In this document: one piece after another, positions 56,458-64,000 of the stretch
Layout: the number at the start of each line of letters is the position of its first letter
How positions within the stretch are numbered: the stretch's first letter is position 1
Assembly: GCF_002982115.1 (NCBI RefSeq)
Contig: NZ_CP019980.1
Span: 2,488,001 to 2,552,000, forward strand
DNA from: Lysinibacillus sphaericus
GTDB taxonomy: Bacteria; Bacillota; Bacilli; Bacillales_A; Planococcaceae
Direction of reading: 5' to 3'
Length of the DNA: 64,000 nt
Made by a program: the position numbers and the translations under genes
Notes under the pieces: model-generated
What the model was told of the DNA's origin: nothing
Seen by the model: the letters and a program-made list of their open reading frames with translations, nothing else
Database searches by the model: none

Positions 56458-57354
56458 TTAGACCGTCACTAATTCTTTTTCCTGTTGTTTTTGTGCGATT
56501 GTCTCCGGTCTGCGTACCCAACTCAGTCCAAGTGTTCCTTCCCCTGCATGCACACCGACACAAGCACTCAATGGCAGAACGTGAAAAATAATAAACGGAT
56601 ACGCTTTTTCTAGGGCTAATTTCCAATTCATCGCACCTTCTTCATTATTACAGTGAATAACAGCTACTTCTGGAATTTGATGTGAGTCTAAATCATTTAT
56701 TAGAAGGTTTTCTACATATGCTTTTGCTTTTGCTAGTGCACGTACTTTTTCCTTCATGACAACTTTACCATTATCAAAAGAAATAACGACTTTTATATTT
56801 AATAGTTGACTCAAAAACGCCTGTGTCCCTGACACACGGCCACTTTTATGCAATTGTGATAAGCTCGCTGGGATAAAGGACAGCTCGCTATGATCTGCAA
56901 GTTCATTGATTTTTTCAACGATTTGTTGTGGTGGGACGCCTTCTCGTTCTAATTGCTGCCCGAGTTCTATCATTTTCATCATTGGGAATGAACCGATTTT
57001 AGAATCAACTGGATATACTTCAAATTGTGCTTGTTGTGCTGCTGTGAAAGCGCTTAAATAAGTGCCCGACAAATGTTGCGAAGTATGAATAGCAATAGCA
57101 CAGTCATAGCCTTGCTGTTTTAACGATTTATATAACGCTACCACTTCACCAATGGCAGGTTGCGATGTCTTTGGATGTGTTTTAGTAGTACGAAGTTTGT
57201 CATAAAATTCATCATGTGTCATATCAACAGTTTCTCGTAATACGCCCTCTTCAAAAACAATATTGAGTGGTAACACGTGAATTTGATTGTCCTGTATGAA
57301 TTTTTCATCTAACAATGCTGCTGTATCTGTAACCCATGCTATTTTCTTGTTCAT
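56458..57354 (-). CDS. DegV-family fatty acid-binding protein
   Basis: A 298-residue DegV protein. WVTDTAALLD at the N-terminus and HTSQHLSGTYLSA, with the Ser that contacts the fatty acid carboxylate, are typical. Members present bound fatty acids to FakA-type kinases. ATG 57354. It is monocistronic between the EAL-like gene and the YdjG-like gene. Confidence 0.9.
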   Translation of the reverse strand: MNKKIAWVTDTAALLDEKFIQDNQIHVLPLNIVFEEGVLRETVDMTHDEFYDKLRTTKTHPKTSQPAIGEVVALYKSLKQQGYDCAIAIHTSQHLSGTYLSAFTAAQQAQFEVYPVDSKIGSFPMMKMIELGQQLEREGVPPQQIVEKINELADHSELSFIPASLSQLHKSGRVSGTQAFLSQLLNIKVVISFDNGKVVMKEKVRALAKAKAYVENLLINDLDSHQIPEVAVIHCNNEEGAMNWKLALEKAYPFIIFHVLPLSACVGVHAGEGTLGLSWVRRPETIAQKQQEKELVTV

Positions 57355-57504
57355 TAAATGCTGTGCTCCCTGTCTATTGTAAAGTATTAATCCTTATAAC
57401 TTATGCAACTATACATAGACAGAACCGTGATGAATAGTGACATTTATCATAATTGCACAATTTTTTTACAGCGTTCGACATTTTTTCGACAAAATTCACA
57501 ATAA

Positions 57505-57555
57505 AAAACCGTGTCCTAAAAGTAAAAAATGTACACACTTCTAGGATACGGTTAT
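57505..57555 (-). terminator. Terminator of the YdjG/YdjI-like operon
   Basis: 12-base arms (57507-57518 and 57542-57553) with one imperfect pair and TTTTTTATT following on the minus strand. Confidence 0.65.
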
Positions 57556-57561
57556 TATTCG

Positions 57562-58668
57562 TTATTCATTCATAAAGAAATACCAGACTACCGCCGCAAT
57601 CATTAACGATACAAGGACTGCAATTGTTACACGCAATGGCGAAATCGGTGCGTCTCCTCCAACACGACCTGTTTGACCATTCACCATAAATCGATAAATT
57701 TTCTCTTTATATCTAAAAGAAGAAAGCCATATTGGTAACATTAAATACTTATATGTAATGTCATCATGTGTTGTAGAAAATCGCAAATTGGAGACAACAT
57801 CTGCAAATTTTTCTATACGAATCTTTGCCGTAATTTCCGCTTCTAAATGATCGTGAATTTCTCTCTTTGCTTGGTTCCAGCCATCCTGTAAACCAATGCT
57901 ATAGCGTTCTGAGAGAAATCCTGCTACATACTCTGGTTTATAGGATTTATTATTTAATAAGTTAAATGGCTCTATTTTTCGCATCATCTGACGATCATAG
58001 CGAGTTGTTGCACTAATTAAATAATCATCTATAAATTCCTGATAGAAACCACTGGTAGTATACCAATCTGTAACTGTACGCTGATTGCCATCCTTATCAG
58101 TGACCGTTCGATGCTTACCATAGCTTGCCGAATAGCGTGAGCTTGTTTTTGTATCAAACGTCCAATAAGGTAGATAAACACCTTTAAAAGCATCCGGCTT
58201 TGCACTAATTTTAGCAGCCTTTGGCGTAAACCATTTACTTTTAATCCACTTTTGAAAATTTTCGCCTGCTTGTTTATCTGTTACTTCAAATGTACATACG
58301 CCATTTGGTGCAAGTGTATTTGAAGCACTCGCTTCCATTACTTGATTTGAGCCACAATATGGACAGCTATCTGCTACTTGTAATGCATCATAAATCGTTT
58401 CAGCAGCACAAGCTTTACAAACAACCGTTTTTTTCTCTACGCCCCAGTTAAAGTTTCCTCGCTCTTCGGCCTTTGCAAAATCCATTTCTTGGGCCACTTT
58501 TTCTTGTTCCTTTTCCGGTTTGGCAATCTCGGTTTCAAAGCCACAATATGGACAAGTTAGCTTGCCTGTTGCGGGGTTAAACTCAATTGATGCACTGCAT
58601 GATGGACATTCAGCATCGAATTCTAGCTTTGCCTCTTTGACGTTTTCCATTTCTTGCGTCGTCATCAT
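57562..58668 (-). CDS. Zinc-ribbon membrane protein (YdjG-like)
   Basis: A 368-residue protein with two N-terminal zinc ribbons (CPSC...CPYCGF and CKAC...CPYCGS), a soluble middle domain (about residues 125-335) and one C-terminal membrane segment (346-364). It matches the TFIIB-type zinc-ribbon family to which B. subtilis YdjG belongs. It follows the SPFH/YdjI-like gene by 11 bases, with AAGGAGA before the ATG. In B. subtilis the two work with PspA in envelope stress; no pspA is seen here. Confidence 0.75.
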   Translation of the reverse strand: MMTTQEMENVKEAKLEFDAECPSCSASIEFNPATGKLTCPYCGFETEIAKPEKEQEKVAQEMDFAKAEERGNFNWGVEKKTVVCKACAAETIYDALQVADSCPYCGSNQVMEASASNTLAPNGVCTFEVTDKQAGENFQKWIKSKWFTPKAAKISAKPDAFKGVYLPYWTFDTKTSSRYSASYGKHRTVTDKDGNQRTVTDWYTTSGFYQEFIDDYLISATTRYDRQMMRKIEPFNLLNNKSYKPEYVAGFLSERYSIGLQDGWNQAKREIHDHLEAEITAKIRIEKFADVVSNLRFSTTHDDITYKYLMLPIWLSSFRYKEKIYRFMVNGQTGRVGGDAPISPLRVTIAVLVSLMIAAVVWYFFMNE

Positions 58669-58679
58669 CAGTCATCTCC

Positions 58680-59999
58680 TTACTTTAGATCATTATCATC
58701 GAAAACATCGCCACATTCAGGGCAAAATTTCGGAGGATTTGCAGGAGTTTCTGGCTGCCAACCGCATTTATCACAAGCATATTGCAATGCGCCAGACGGT
58801 TTTTTTGCCCCACATTCACTACAGAATTTACCTTTATTGATTGTGCCACATGAACATGGCCAGCCTTCTTCTACTGGCTTTGCTGCACCACAGTTTGAGC
58901 AAAACTTACCCGTATTCTCTTGTCCACATGAACATGTCCAAGCATTGGATGGGCTCGATTGTTGTGGCGTTGTTGTTTGTCTCTGTTTATTTTGCTCGCT
59001 CATTTGGAATAGTTGGCTTGCATTGACGCCACCCGCTTGTGTTGCCATATTCATCCCCATGAACCCAGCCATTGCACCGCCGTCATTGTGTGAAGCTGCA
59101 ATCATCGCCTCTGCTTGTGCCCCAGTTAAATGCGCAGCCGCCATCCCAGGATCACGCATCACTGCATTGCGCTGTAGTTGTTTTATCATCGCTTCATCTT
59201 CTTCAGAAGCTTTTAATGAACTAATGCCAAATGATACGACTGCTAAACCACGTGTTGCCAACCATTTTTCAGATAACACTTTGTTAAGTGCATCTGCCAG
59301 CGCCACTGTATGCGCAGGGATTTCACTATAGCGCACGCCACTTGCCGAAATTTGAGCAAATGCTGGTTGTAATGCCGTCATAAGTTCTGTTTTCAATTGA
59401 CTATCAATGGCATCCCGCGTATATTCACGCTCTACATTTCCACAGACATTTGTATAAAATAATAATGGGTCTACTATTTTATAAGAATATTCACCATGAC
59501 AACGAATGGTAATATCAATATCTAAGCCAATATTGCGGTCAATGACACGGAAAGGAATTGGCGCAGGTGTTCCGTACTTATTGCCAACGATTTCTTTTTT
59601 ATTGAAATAATACACACGTTGATCTTTAGCAGGCTCTCCACCAAATGTGAAACGCTTTCCAATTTGCTTAAACGTTTCCGTAATGTTTGCTGACAAATCA
59701 TCCCCATACATAATAGATGGCTCTGTAGATGTGTCATAAACATATTCACCGGATTCGGAAGAAAACTCCACTACCTTGCCTTGCTCAACAATCATCATAC
59801 ATTGCCCTTCATTAATGGCAATAATTGAGCCATTACTAATCAGATTGTCGTTTCCTTTATTTGAGCCACGTTTCGAAGTGCGTTTAATACCTTTAGCAAC
59901 AAGGACATCTGCTGATAAGGACTCACAGTAGAAATACTCACGCCATTGATCTTCTAATACACCTGCTAATGCCCCAATACCTGCTTTTAATAAACCCAT
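58680..59999 (-). CDS. ydjI: SPFH-domain protein with C-terminal zinc ribbons (YdjI-like)
   Basis: A 439-residue protein: SPFH domain in about residues 30-290 (ending GISSLKASEEDEAMIKQLQ), a Gly/Ala-rich linker, then three zinc ribbons (CSCGQENTGKFCSNCG, CSCGTINKGKFCSECG and CDKCGW...CPECGD). ATG 59999 follows AAAGGTGG. It is the first gene of a two-gene operon with the YdjG-like protein. It is a probable membrane-associated scaffold. Confidence 0.85.
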   Translation of the reverse strand: MGLLKAGIGALAGVLEDQWREYFYCESLSADVLVAKGIKRTSKRGSNKGNDNLISNGSIIAINEGQCMMIVEQGKVVEFSSESGEYVYDTSTEPSIMYGDDLSANITETFKQIGKRFTFGGEPAKDQRVYYFNKKEIVGNKYGTPAPIPFRVIDRNIGLDIDITIRCHGEYSYKIVDPLLFYTNVCGNVEREYTRDAIDSQLKTELMTALQPAFAQISASGVRYSEIPAHTVALADALNKVLSEKWLATRGLAVVSFGISSLKASEEDEAMIKQLQRNAVMRDPGMAAAHLTGAQAEAMIAASHNDGGAMAGFMGMNMATQAGGVNASQLFQMSEQNKQRQTTTPQQSSPSNAWTCSCGQENTGKFCSNCGAAKPVEEGWPCSCGTINKGKFCSECGAKKPSGALQYACDKCGWQPETPANPPKFCPECGDVFDDNDLK

Positions 60000-60398
60000 T
60001 CTATTTCCCACCTTTAAATAAATACTTAATGTTATTTTATCATTAAAAATATTGCCCTTCCTATTGTACTACGCAAGAAAGGACAATTTGTTTCAAAATT
60101 TTCACTTGTGCATTAGGATGCTTATTACTTCCCTACTGAAAAACCGTCAAATAATTTTCCACCATATGGTGCAAGGCGAAGCCAAGCGAATTAATAATTT
60201 TCGCTAAAGGTCTTGCATAACTAATTTTTATAGGGGTTCGGAATATTCTTTATAATCATCATGTTACGATTAACTTTGCTCAACTACACATTTATTGCAC
60301 ATATAGTTTTAATTAATAGCAATAGAAAATGACCAAATTCAATATTAATAGAGAACTTGGTCATTTTTAAATGTTAAGTAAGTTAATCATAGTTATAT
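60000..60398. other. Intergenic region
   Basis: About 400 bases upstream of the ydjI-like operon. I see no gene with a start and binding site on either strand. Confidence 0.45.
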
Positions 60399-60677
60399 TT
60401 ATTTGTTAAATATAACTTCCCCTGTATCTGCTAATTTAATAATTACAGGTCTTTTATCACCTATTCCTATTTCGATATATTTGTTATTCGTCACCTCTTT
60501 CACCAATGCAACATGATATTCTTCATAGCCTTCGTCATGAAGTTCTAATCCGTTGTCTGTGTCATAAAATGTATCAATTTCGCATAAACTGGTCTGATTA
60601 TTATCCCAAGTTATTTCTATTTTAGGCTTTGAAGTACTATACTCAAGTAATTTTAAAACTACATTATCAATATTCAT
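60399..60677 (-). CDS. Hypothetical protein
   Basis: A 92-residue soluble, acidic protein with mixed helix and strand (EITWDNNQTSLCEIDTFYD; YIEIGIGDKRPVIIKL). ATG 60677 has GAGGAG about 9 bases upstream; the longer frame is the end of the preceding nucleotidyltransferase fragment in another frame. No family recognised; size and composition resemble immunity-type proteins. Confidence 0.6.
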   Translation of the reverse strand: MNIDNVVLKLLEYSTSKPKIEITWDNNQTSLCEIDTFYDTDNGLELHDEGYEEYHVALVKEVTNNKYIEIGIGDKRPVIIKLADTGEVIFNK

Positions 60678-60693
60678 TTTATCTAGCTCCTCA

Positions 60694-60864
60694 TTAGGCT
60701 GTCTTTTGATTTTTATCAAAAACGACAATATCTAAATCCGAGGTCTCTATCGCCTCTCCCCGAATGACACTTCCAGCCAATAAAGCCCCATCGCAATGAG
60801 GGAAATGTTTTGTAATAAACTGAAGTGCTGCTTCGACTGCGTGATCCCTTTTTAAATAATCCAA
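60694..60864 (-). pseudogene. Truncated nucleotidyltransferase
   Basis: 56 codons from TTG 60864 (GAGGTGG upstream) encode the N-terminus of a nucleotidyltransferase: LLAGSVIRGEAIETSDLDIVV has the GS and DxD catalytic pattern. It stops directly after DIVVFDKNQKTA, while normal members run to about 250 residues. It is likely a broken gene; the 92-residue ORF follows 16 bases later. Confidence 0.7.
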
Positions 60865-61073
60865 ATTGCCACCTCTTCCTGAAAATTACTGAATTATATA
60901 GAATATACTTTCTACACTTGCAGAAAATCTCCTGTTAAAGCGAATCAAATTTTTACAAAGGAATTTGTAATTAATAACAGATTGCTAAAATCATGTATAA
61001 TATATATAGCACGATGAAAAATGGTGCTAATACCGTTGTATGGTTAATTTTCTAAATAGAAAGGAGCTATAAC

Positions 61074-61856
61074 ATGGACCAACAAGAGATTTTAACGATT
61101 ATGAACTTAACGAAGAGCTATGGCAGCAAAGAAATTTTAAAAGGAATTGACTTACATGTGTCAAGAGGCGAAATTATTGGCTACATCGGTCCGAATGGCG
61201 CTGGCAAAAGTACAACTGTCAAAATTATATTGGGGATTGAAGGGGAATATGGTGGTGAAATTAATCTATTTGGGGAGGATATTAAACAAAATAGCATTGA
61301 TTATAAACGGAAAATTGGCTATGTTCCAGAAATAGCCGATGTTTATGATAATTTAACTGGCTATGAGTATTTGACTTTCATCGGCCAGCTTTACGGATTG
61401 CATTTAGATGTAGCGACCGCCAAATCTAAATCATTAATGGAATTGTTCGGTGTTGGAGAAGCCTATCATGCAAGAATATCTTCTTATTCAAAAGGCATGA
61501 GGCAAAAGCTATTAATTATCGCTAGCCTTATACATAATCCAGATTTACTGTTCTTGGATGAACCTATAAACGGATTGGATGCGAATAGTGTCATGATTTT
61601 CAAAGAGATTTTAACGCAATTAGCAGCCCAAGGTAAAACGATATTTTATTCCTCCCATATCATGGATGTAGTCGAGAAAATCAGCAGTCGCATTATATTA
61701 CTGAATGATGGAAAAATCGCTGCTGATGGAACATTTGCTCAACTACAAGCCGCTAATACGGCCGGAACGTTAGAGGGGATTTTCAACCAACTAACAGGTT
61801 TTCATAATCATAAAGAAATTGGTGAACAATTCGTAGCGGTTGTCCAGGAGGTGTAG
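61074..61856 (+). CDS. ABC transporter ATP-binding protein
   Basis: A 260-residue ATPase with Walker A GPNGAGKST, signature YSKGMRQK, Walker B LLFLDEPINGLD and switch SSHIMD. It belongs to the CcmA/EcsA-like export branch. AAAGGAG precedes ATG 61074. It is followed by its permease gene after 2 bases. Confidence 0.9.
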   Translation: MDQQEILTIMNLTKSYGSKEILKGIDLHVSRGEIIGYIGPNGAGKSTTVKIILGIEGEYGGEINLFGEDIKQNSIDYKRKIGYVPEIADVYDNLTGYEYLTFIGQLYGLHLDVATAKSKSLMELFGVGEAYHARISSYSKGMRQKLLIIASLIHNPDLLFLDEPINGLDANSVMIFKEILTQLAAQGKTIFYSSHIMDVVEKISSRIILLNDGKIAADGTFAQLQAANTAGTLEGIFNQLTGFHNHKEIGEQFVAVVQEV

Positions 61857-61858
61857 TA

Positions 61859-63475
61859 ATGAAAGATTTCAAAGTCCTGCAACTACTTGATAAAATGCAA
61901 TTTATTTTTCAGAAAATGGGCATTGATTATTCGATTATGAGACAAATCCTCCATATTAAACTAACGATGGATGAACGAAAAGTACCAACCATCTTTAACC
62001 AAAATAAAAAAGATCAAAAAAATAGCTACTTCAAATCTTTATGGATTTACGCCCTTTATGGTCTTATACTCATTCCTTTTATGGGGTTTGGTGATAACTA
62101 TCATTTTCAAATGAGCATTGCATACGGCATAGTTATCTTTATCGTGATGACTACTTTGATTTCCGATTTTTCTTCTGTACTACTTGATGTCCGTGACAGA
62201 AGCATCCTGTCAACGAAGCCAATCAATGCTAAAACGATAAATGCCGCTAAAATATTGCATATTCTTATTTATTTAACTTATTTAACAATTGCCTTAACGG
62301 CGATTCCCCTTTTAGTCAGCTTGTTTACACAAGGAATATTATTCTTTCTATTAACCGTATTCGCACTTATCTTCATCAATATTTTCATTGTCGTGCTTAC
62401 AACTATTTTGTATATTGTGATATTAAGATTTTTTGATGGAGAAAAACTAAAGGACATCATTAATTATGTGCAAATTGGCTTATCCTTAGTGTTAATGATT
62501 GGTTATCAAGTGCTCATTCGATCCTTTGAGTTTGTCAACCTTGAAATGGTCGTAACGTTCAGATGGTGGAGTATTTTCATCATCCCTATGTGGTTTGCCG
62601 CTCCTTATGAGCTAATCTTAAATGGTAATAACTCTTACTTCACGTTAGTAGGCACTATCTTCTCCGTCTTTATACCACTTATTTCAATAGGGCTCTATAT
62701 AACGTTAATTCCAACCTTTGAGCGCAATTTACAAAAGTTATTAAGTACGAGCAAATCAAAGAAGGAAAAGAGAAGTCGTTTAAAAGATTATTTCTTATCT
62801 TTTATATGCCGAACAAGTGAAGAAAAGGCGTTTTACCGTTTTGCCTCTCTTATGATGAAACAAGAACGGGATTTCAAATTAAAAGTGTATCCATCATTAG
62901 GGTTTTCTTTCGTGATACCATTTATTTTTATGTTTAATATGATGCGGTCAGATCATGTTGACTACTCGACCAGTATAAGCTATTTAAATATTTATTTTAG
63001 TATGCTGATTATTCCATCTGCTGTGATGATGTTAGGTCATTCCGCAAAATATAAAGCGGCTTGGATCTACAAAGTCTTTCCAATTAAAGACTATACAGAC
63101 TTACAAAAGGGTAGTTTAAAAGCCTTTTTAATAAAGCTATATATTCCGCTGTATCTCGTTCTTAGCATCGTATTTTGCTTTATTTATGGCCCGAGAATCA
63201 TTCCAGATTTATTGATTGTTTTAGTAGCAAGCTGTTTGTACACAATCATTTGCTACATGGGCTTTGAAAACAAAGTTCCTTTCACGAAGCCCTTTGACGA
63301 AATCGGTGATGGGCAGAGTTGGAAGGCCTTAATATTATTTATTCCATTAGGTATACTTGCATTTATACACTATCTACTGGCAACAAGCATTTCTTATGGT
63401 ACTTTTATTTATTTCTTTGTACTGGTCATTGTCAATTTCATTTCTTGGAAATTCTTGTTTAAACGAGCTAAGTAA
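61859..63475 (+). CDS. ABC transporter permease
   Basis: A 538-residue membrane protein with about 12 hydrophobic segments and a long charged cytoplasmic loop near residues 290-330 (STSKSKKEKRSR). It forms the channel with the ATPase encoded just upstream (GGAGGTG site at the junction). The cargo is unknown; lipid, peptide or drug export are all possible. Confidence 0.85.
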   Translation: MKDFKVLQLLDKMQFIFQKMGIDYSIMRQILHIKLTMDERKVPTIFNQNKKDQKNSYFKSLWIYALYGLILIPFMGFGDNYHFQMSIAYGIVIFIVMTTLISDFSSVLLDVRDRSILSTKPINAKTINAAKILHILIYLTYLTIALTAIPLLVSLFTQGILFFLLTVFALIFINIFIVVLTTILYIVILRFFDGEKLKDIINYVQIGLSLVLMIGYQVLIRSFEFVNLEMVVTFRWWSIFIIPMWFAAPYELILNGNNSYFTLVGTIFSVFIPLISIGLYITLIPTFERNLQKLLSTSKSKKEKRSRLKDYFLSFICRTSEEKAFYRFASLMMKQERDFKLKVYPSLGFSFVIPFIFMFNMMRSDHVDYSTSISYLNIYFSMLIIPSAVMMLGHSAKYKAAWIYKVFPIKDYTDLQKGSLKAFLIKLYIPLYLVLSIVFCFIYGPRIIPDLLIVLVASCLYTIICYMGFENKVPFTKPFDEIGDGQSWKALILFIPLGILAFIHYLLATSISYGTFIYFFVLVIVNFISWKFLFKRAK

Positions 63476-63511
63476 TACTTCAAAGTATTAGACATTGCTT
63501 ATCTAGCTAGT

Positions 63512-63548
63512 AAAAATCCACTTTGCTTTAATGGCTCAGTGGATTTTT
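63512..63548. terminator. Bidirectional terminator between the ABC permease and GNAT genes
   Basis: 11-bp arms AAAAATCCACT and AGTGGATTTTT with A- and T-runs. Confidence 0.8.
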
Positions 63549-63559
63549 TGCAATTCTTT

Positions 63560-64000
63560 TTACAAATCGTAGCTCATAACGATTAATTCCCCTTTTATTC
63601 CCATCACTCTTACACCTTTATCGGTATAACCGCACTTCTTATATAGTCCTCGTGCCGCCTCATTTCTTACATTAACAGCCAATACAATTTCATTGACGTC
63701 ACAGTAATGCTGTTTGACAAAGTCAGGTAATAACATTAAAGCTTTTTTTGCATAGCCCTTCCCTTGATGTCGATAATCTGTAGAAAAAGCTCTTATTAAA
63801 ATGGCATCATCATTTTCACAATATGGCTTTACACCTTCTTTTCGATGTAACACAAAGAATACTACAAGCATTCCATCCTCAATTGCTAAAATGGCATGTC
63901 GATTGACATCCTCTTTAGCAAGCGCAATACTCTCTTGCGGTGTTCCTGTATATTCAAGTTGTTCAGCTGTTAATTGATACTGGTCAATGAACGCTTTAAA
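63560..64000 (-). CDS. GNAT acetyltransferase, 5' end outside the window
   Basis: The frame is open from 64000 to 63560 with no start before the window edge, so at least 146 residues are coded and the gene is partial. The acetyl-CoA loop RHQGKGYAKKAL and the NVRNEAARGLYKKCGY motif are standard for GNAT. It probably acetylates a small molecule or a protein amine. ATG 63871 is internal and should not be used as the start. Confidence 0.85.
   Translation of the reverse strand, partial: FKAFIDQYQLTAEQLEYTGTPQESIALAKEDVNRHAILAIEDGMLVVFFVLHRKEGVKPYCENDDAILIRAFSTDYRHQGKGYAKKALMLLPDFVKQHYCDVNEIVLAVNVRNEAARGLYKKCGYTDKGVRVMGIKGELIVMSYDL

Noticed and set aside
58520-59331. Plus-strand ORFs opposite the YdjG/YdjI-like genes
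   Set aside because: The minus-strand proteins have clear SPFH and zinc-ribbon domains; the opposite frames are shadows.
60120-60240. Coding-like stretch on the minus strand near 60.2 kb
   Set aside because: A short open frame without a start or binding site; I could not link it to any protein.

Overview
The window is low-GC, Gram-positive (Bacillales) chromosomal DNA. It is most likely from the Lysinibacillus sphaericus/fusiformis group. The best single clue is a 338-residue choloylglycine-hydrolase-family enzyme that I recognise as very close to the classic Bacillus sphaericus penicillin V acylase (MLGC start). A meso-diaminopimelate D-dehydrogenase, strong AGGAGG ribosome binding sites, T-box regulation, LigD/Ku and YkuI/YdjI/YcgQR-type genes agree with this. 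I see no rRNA, tRNA or CRISPR array.

Layout: (1) 0.07-1.8 kb, pantothenate symporter pair yhdT-panF. (2) 1.9-15.1 kb, a catabolic-looking block on the minus strand. It holds a MalT/SARP-like activator, an alpha/beta hydrolase, then one long tightly overlapping operon: substrate-binding lipoprotein, livG, livF, livH, livM, a KAS III-like enzyme, a second hydrolase, an SDR and an acyl-CoA ligase. Its promoter has a perfect tandem 11-bp repeat eight bases before a -10 box, plus a perfect cre palindrome. (3) 15.3-22.3 kb, ddh, a YeiL-like regulator divergent from an HcaT-like MFS gene around a CRP-type palindrome, two tiny membrane proteins, a frameshifted small ORF, and a MocR regulator divergent from a LysE exporter. 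(4) 22.9-28.3 kb, a very AT-rich accessory island that I read as a peptide (RiPP-like) biosynthesis locus: 29-residue precursor, hairpin attenuator, M50 membrane protease, arginase-fold enzyme, LpxL-like acyltransferase, IS605 remnant, MFS exporter and an Rgg-type regulator. (5) 29-35.6 kb, a T-box in front of a gutted isoleucyl-tRNA synthetase, a DUF2785 gene, an ECF sigma factor with a membrane partner, Lrp and PfpI genes, and ycgR-ycgQ behind a palindrome. (6) 35.6-49 kb, housekeeping and repair: aconitase, a chemoreceptor, an MBL hydrolase, ligD divergent from ku, a beta-lactamase-like hydrolase, a RibD-like reductase divergent from a WYL regulator, csaA and a TRM11-like methyltransferase. 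(7) 49-64 kb, bdhA, penicillin V acylase, a TerB-like protein, several gene remnants, a degenerate EAL protein (YkuI-like), DegV, YdjG/YdjI-like proteins, an ABC exporter and a GNAT gene cut by the window edge.

The most interesting possibility is region 4. An arginase next to a small peptide gene, an acyltransferase, a membrane protease, an exporter and an Rgg regulator suggests a peptide whose arginine becomes ornithine and may then be acylated. No radical SAM enzyme, LanM or YcaO is present, so it would not be one of the familiar RiPP classes. The enzyme-substrate links are inference; the genes themselves are clear.
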